DNA of 64,000 bases, from contig OZ021721.1 of assembly GCA_963978545.1 (NCBI GenBank), positions 104,730,366 to 104,794,365 on the forward strand, given 5' to 3'. The notes under the pieces were generated by a model that saw only the letters and a list, made by a program, of their open reading frames with translations, had not been told where the DNA came from and searched no databases. Source of the DNA: Linyphia triangularis (lineage: Eukaryota > Arthropoda > Arachnida > Araneae > Linyphiidae). Numbering within the stretch: position 1 is the stretch's first letter; every line of letters starts with the position of its first letter. Shown piece after piece: positions 61,160 to 64,000 of the stretch. The position numbers and the translations under genes are program-made.

Positions 61160-62140
61160 CAAATATATCGTCAGCTTAAAGTGAAAAAGGTTCCAACACC
61201 TATTTTGATTACAAATCACTTTTTGGTATATTTGGAAACAGGAAGAGAAAACTCATTAATTGATAAAAGCTGTAACGTAATCAGTGAAATAAATTTGTGG
61301 TAAATGAGTATACGCAAGAGCAAGGATATCTGGTTGAATCAGAATTTTATAAGGTTTTATTGCTCTCCTGTAAAGTTTAATAAATTGGAATTGGATCTTT
61401 TTCACTCTAAGTCAATAAATAAACAACCAACTTTATTTATTAAAACAGCTTATTTATTATTAAGATAGCAATTTAACAGAAACAAAACTTTAAAAATAAA
61501 TTTCATGTACTAACTTTATCAGTAATATGGTTAATAGTAAGACACATTTTGTAAGATCCAAAATATTTAGAAAACACCCTTAATAAACTAAATCATGATT
61601 TGATAAAAATGTCTTATATTTTGAAAGTTAACTACTAAATTGTCAACTAATGTAACGCATTTTAATTTTAAAAATATCAGAATTAATTGTGTTTTTTAAT
61701 GTGAATGCACTTGTTAAATGTTAATCTACTTTTTATTGTCGATGAACTTTTTAATGTTGCTGTACTTTTGTTAATTTCAATGTACATTATCAGATTACTT
61801 ATTACTTGTTTCCATATTATATGCATATATGTCCATTTGGTGAAATTAACCCCTTCAAATTCAAATTCATTAAAATGAAACTATTTCTTTTTTATTTTAA
61901 ATTAGCTCAAATGTTTAACTAAAATAAAAATAGTTTTCGTTTCCTAAAAACATAAATATGTTTAGATAAAATAAACTTAACTTACTTCATGAAATTAATA
62001 AATTATTTTAATAAAGTTAAAAAAAAAGAAGAAGAAAAAAAAAAGTAAATATGAAAGACTATGTGATTTGCAAATAGTTTGATAATATTCACATTTTTTC
62101 ACAACATTCTTTTAACAAATGAGTTAATGTTTTGGATATT
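61160..62140. other. Intergenic stretch without recognised features
   Basis: AT-rich. No coding or repeat signal is visible. Confidence 0.4.
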
Positions 62141-62142
62141 TA

Positions 62143-62266
62143 CCCATTAACGACGATTGTTAAAAAAACTTATCAATCGACATTTTAAGTTTTTTCTTTG
62201 AATGACATTGTTTTTTTTTTTTAAAAACAATGACTTTGTATCAATTTAAAAGTCGTCTTTAATGGG
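62143..62266. mobile_element. CCCATTAA-GACGAC MITE, copy 2
   Basis: Left end CCCATTAACGACGATTG and right end AGTCGTCTTTAATGGG. Compared with 14311-14532 the orientation is reversed and the interior is shorter (124 bp). A 75-codon open frame just to the right (62305..62532) has no recognisable motif. Confidence 0.7.
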
Positions 62267-63112
62267 CTAATTTTAACCGATAGAAACTCTGAAAAGTTAT
62301 CAAAATGATAAATTCAAAATATTGTAAATTTAAAGCAAAATTTGGCACTCGTAAAAATGTAAAAAGTAATTTGATTATTATTATTATTAAGTTACTAGAT
62401 GTGTTAACTTCCATGACCCTATCCTCCACTTCTAATCTCTACTGTTATCATGTGCTTGTCCATATGGACAATTTTCAATTGAGTATTGTATCTCTGACAA
62501 TAAGTGTAGATGAGGTAGCTGACATGACGTAAACTTTTATACACAGCTGTTAGTATTTCATTTCTGAATGTACGCTCAACGGAATCCAAAAGAATAAAGG
62601 ATGACAGCATTCGTCATTTTCCCTTGTGTATGACATCACTAAAGATACAGGTGTTTAAAGGCATATGGAACCACAAAACATATTATTTGGATAAAAGTTA
62701 AAATGAGAAACGAATGGGGCTACCATGTTTTGAAAATACTTATTTCCGTATGTTTTTACCTAGCGAAAATCAACAAATAAAATTTGTATTGACTATAAAA
62801 ATTAAAATTTGATTTGTATTGATGCCAAAGTAACTTTTTATTATTGGAAAGTGCTAAAAAACACTTTTCGAAAAAAAAATAGGCTTTTTGAGTATAGTAA
62901 TACTATTTGAAATGAACTTAAAAACCAAAATTAATAACTGAGTCATCTTAACACTTTTAATGTCCTCTTTAGTTATTGTAACTATATTTTACTAATAAGA
63001 CTTTAGTTTTCTTTATATTCTGCACATCATTCACCTATTTGTGAATATGTTTCTGCACAACCTTTTTTAAATACACTGTGTATACTTTTTTAAATACACT
63101 GTGTATACTTAA

Positions 63113-63819
63113 GGGGACTTGGTACCCCTTGTTTTCACAAAAAATAATAAATATATAAATTTTCAATTTTTTGCGTGTTTATAATCTTTGAAACCTTCTC
63201 CTTATTTTGGAAAGTTTTTGAGTTGATCCGATAACTGCAATTGCTGAAAAACTATATTTTATGGAAAATTTAGCATTGCTGAAATAGCTCCTTCAATCGT
63301 TCGAACACATTTTCTCAGTTCGTGATTTTTGAAATTCCCACCTTACTCAAAACGCTAAAACTTTAGCAAATATGAATGAAATGACTTTAAATTTTTTGTG
63401 TGTCATTCTCAATATCTATTTGACAAAAATGTGTCGATGGATTTGTGAACTAAAAACAATTTTTACAAATTTAAATGTTGAAAAATACCCGTTTTTTACG
63501 CTTTTTTTACATATAGGTACAGTAATTAGCTTTCTCGAAAACTATTTAACTTATTCTAAATCCTATGCCTAAAAAGTCAGAGTATATTACTAGGAACATT
63601 TTAAAAAATAGAGGAAAAGATATTGGGAAATTAAAAAGAAGATAAAATTTGAAATTTGATGAAGTTTTTAAAAGATTTTAAAATTTTGAAAATTAAGAGC
63701 AGTATGTGAACTTTTTTTTTAATAAAATTTAGTTTTTACTTAGTAATACTTCCATATATGTAAGAATTATAATTTTAAAGGCTTAAACAAAACAAAAATT
63801 TGAATAGTACCTAGTCCCC
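63113..63819. mobile_element. TTAA element, GGGGACTTGGTACC subfamily
   Basis: From GGGGACTTGGTACCCCTTG to AGTACCTAGTCCCC with TTAA on both sides, about 707 bp. The termini resemble the GGGGGTCCGG elements, so this is a third subfamily. The 66-codon open frame inside has no known motif. Confidence 0.82.
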
Positions 63820-63823
63820 TTAA

Positions 63824-64000
63824 TTGTGAAAGCTTTGTTTATATTTCATGAGATATTTATCTATAAATAGTTTAAACATTTGGAAATATACTAATGTAAT
63901 ATAACTTTATTACTTTGTAAGCTAAACCTTAACCGTGGATAAAAATTCTAATACATTTTGTAAAATTGAAAACTAAACAGTGAATACACTCCCTTCTATA
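63824..64000. other. Right edge of the window
   Basis: AT-rich, nothing recognised. Confidence 0.4.

Overview
The window is AT-rich eukaryotic nuclear DNA. It has long introns, microsatellites, tRNA-derived SINEs, non-LTR retrotransposon fragments and many small DNA transposons, and no bacterial-style gene packing. The only host gene I can assemble is an ionotropic glutamate-receptor-like receptor (IR family) on the minus strand. Together with the repeat types this points to an arthropod, perhaps a spider or other chelicerate; the order-level guess is weak.

Gene (90..35612, minus strand, 3' part beyond the left edge). Nine exons with consistent splice phases join into 485 residues: a signal peptide (35537..35612), an amino-terminal ligand-binding-like domain (33751..33924, 27637..27900, 24485..24702, 13381..13545, 10254..10394 and most of 8184..8402), and the first lobe (S1) of the ligand-binding domain (end of 8184..8402, 3610..3716, 90..180). 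The pore, M1-M3 and S2 must lie to the left of position 1. The architecture fits a conserved IR co-receptor. IR93a is my best guess and IR25a or another IR with an amino-terminal domain is the alternative.

Introns (181..35536). They are filled with mobile DNA. Intron 8 (181..3609) holds a CACTGTT foldback MITE, a second foldback element, a (CA)n and a (TA)n. Intron 7 (3717..8183) holds a mariner-like element with other elements nested in it, a 153-bp tandem array made from that element's right end plus flank, a minus-strand Helitron inserted into the array, and a SINE whose target duplication ends 29 bp from a splice donor. Intron 6 has two more CACTGTT MITEs and a TTAA element. Intron 5 has a piggyBac-type MITE. 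Intron 4 has several foldback MITEs, SINEs, a CR1/L2-like LINE fragment and a pogo/Tigger-like MITE. Introns 3, 2 and 1 carry a tandem repeat and diverged repeat, a CACTGTT and a TTAA MITE, and another CACTGTT MITE respectively.

Upstream intergenic region (35613..64000). I find no host gene. It contains a very long (TA)n/(CAATA)n tract and a four-level nest: a mariner-like element (37727..41743) carries a hAT-like element (38195..40847) and a piggyBac-like element (40931..41730), and the latter carries a SINE. There is a second member of the hAT-like family (42974..45231), two LINE 3' fragments on the minus strand, an array of roughly 115-bp repeats, a 503-bp tandem duplication, and a piggyBac element that still encodes a short transposase N-terminus.

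The most notable candidate for something under-described is the pair of TAGGG-ended elements with 8-bp target duplications, which carry remnants of a protein family I recognise only as transposon-associated in arthropods. All identities come from reading the sequence; no database search was possible.
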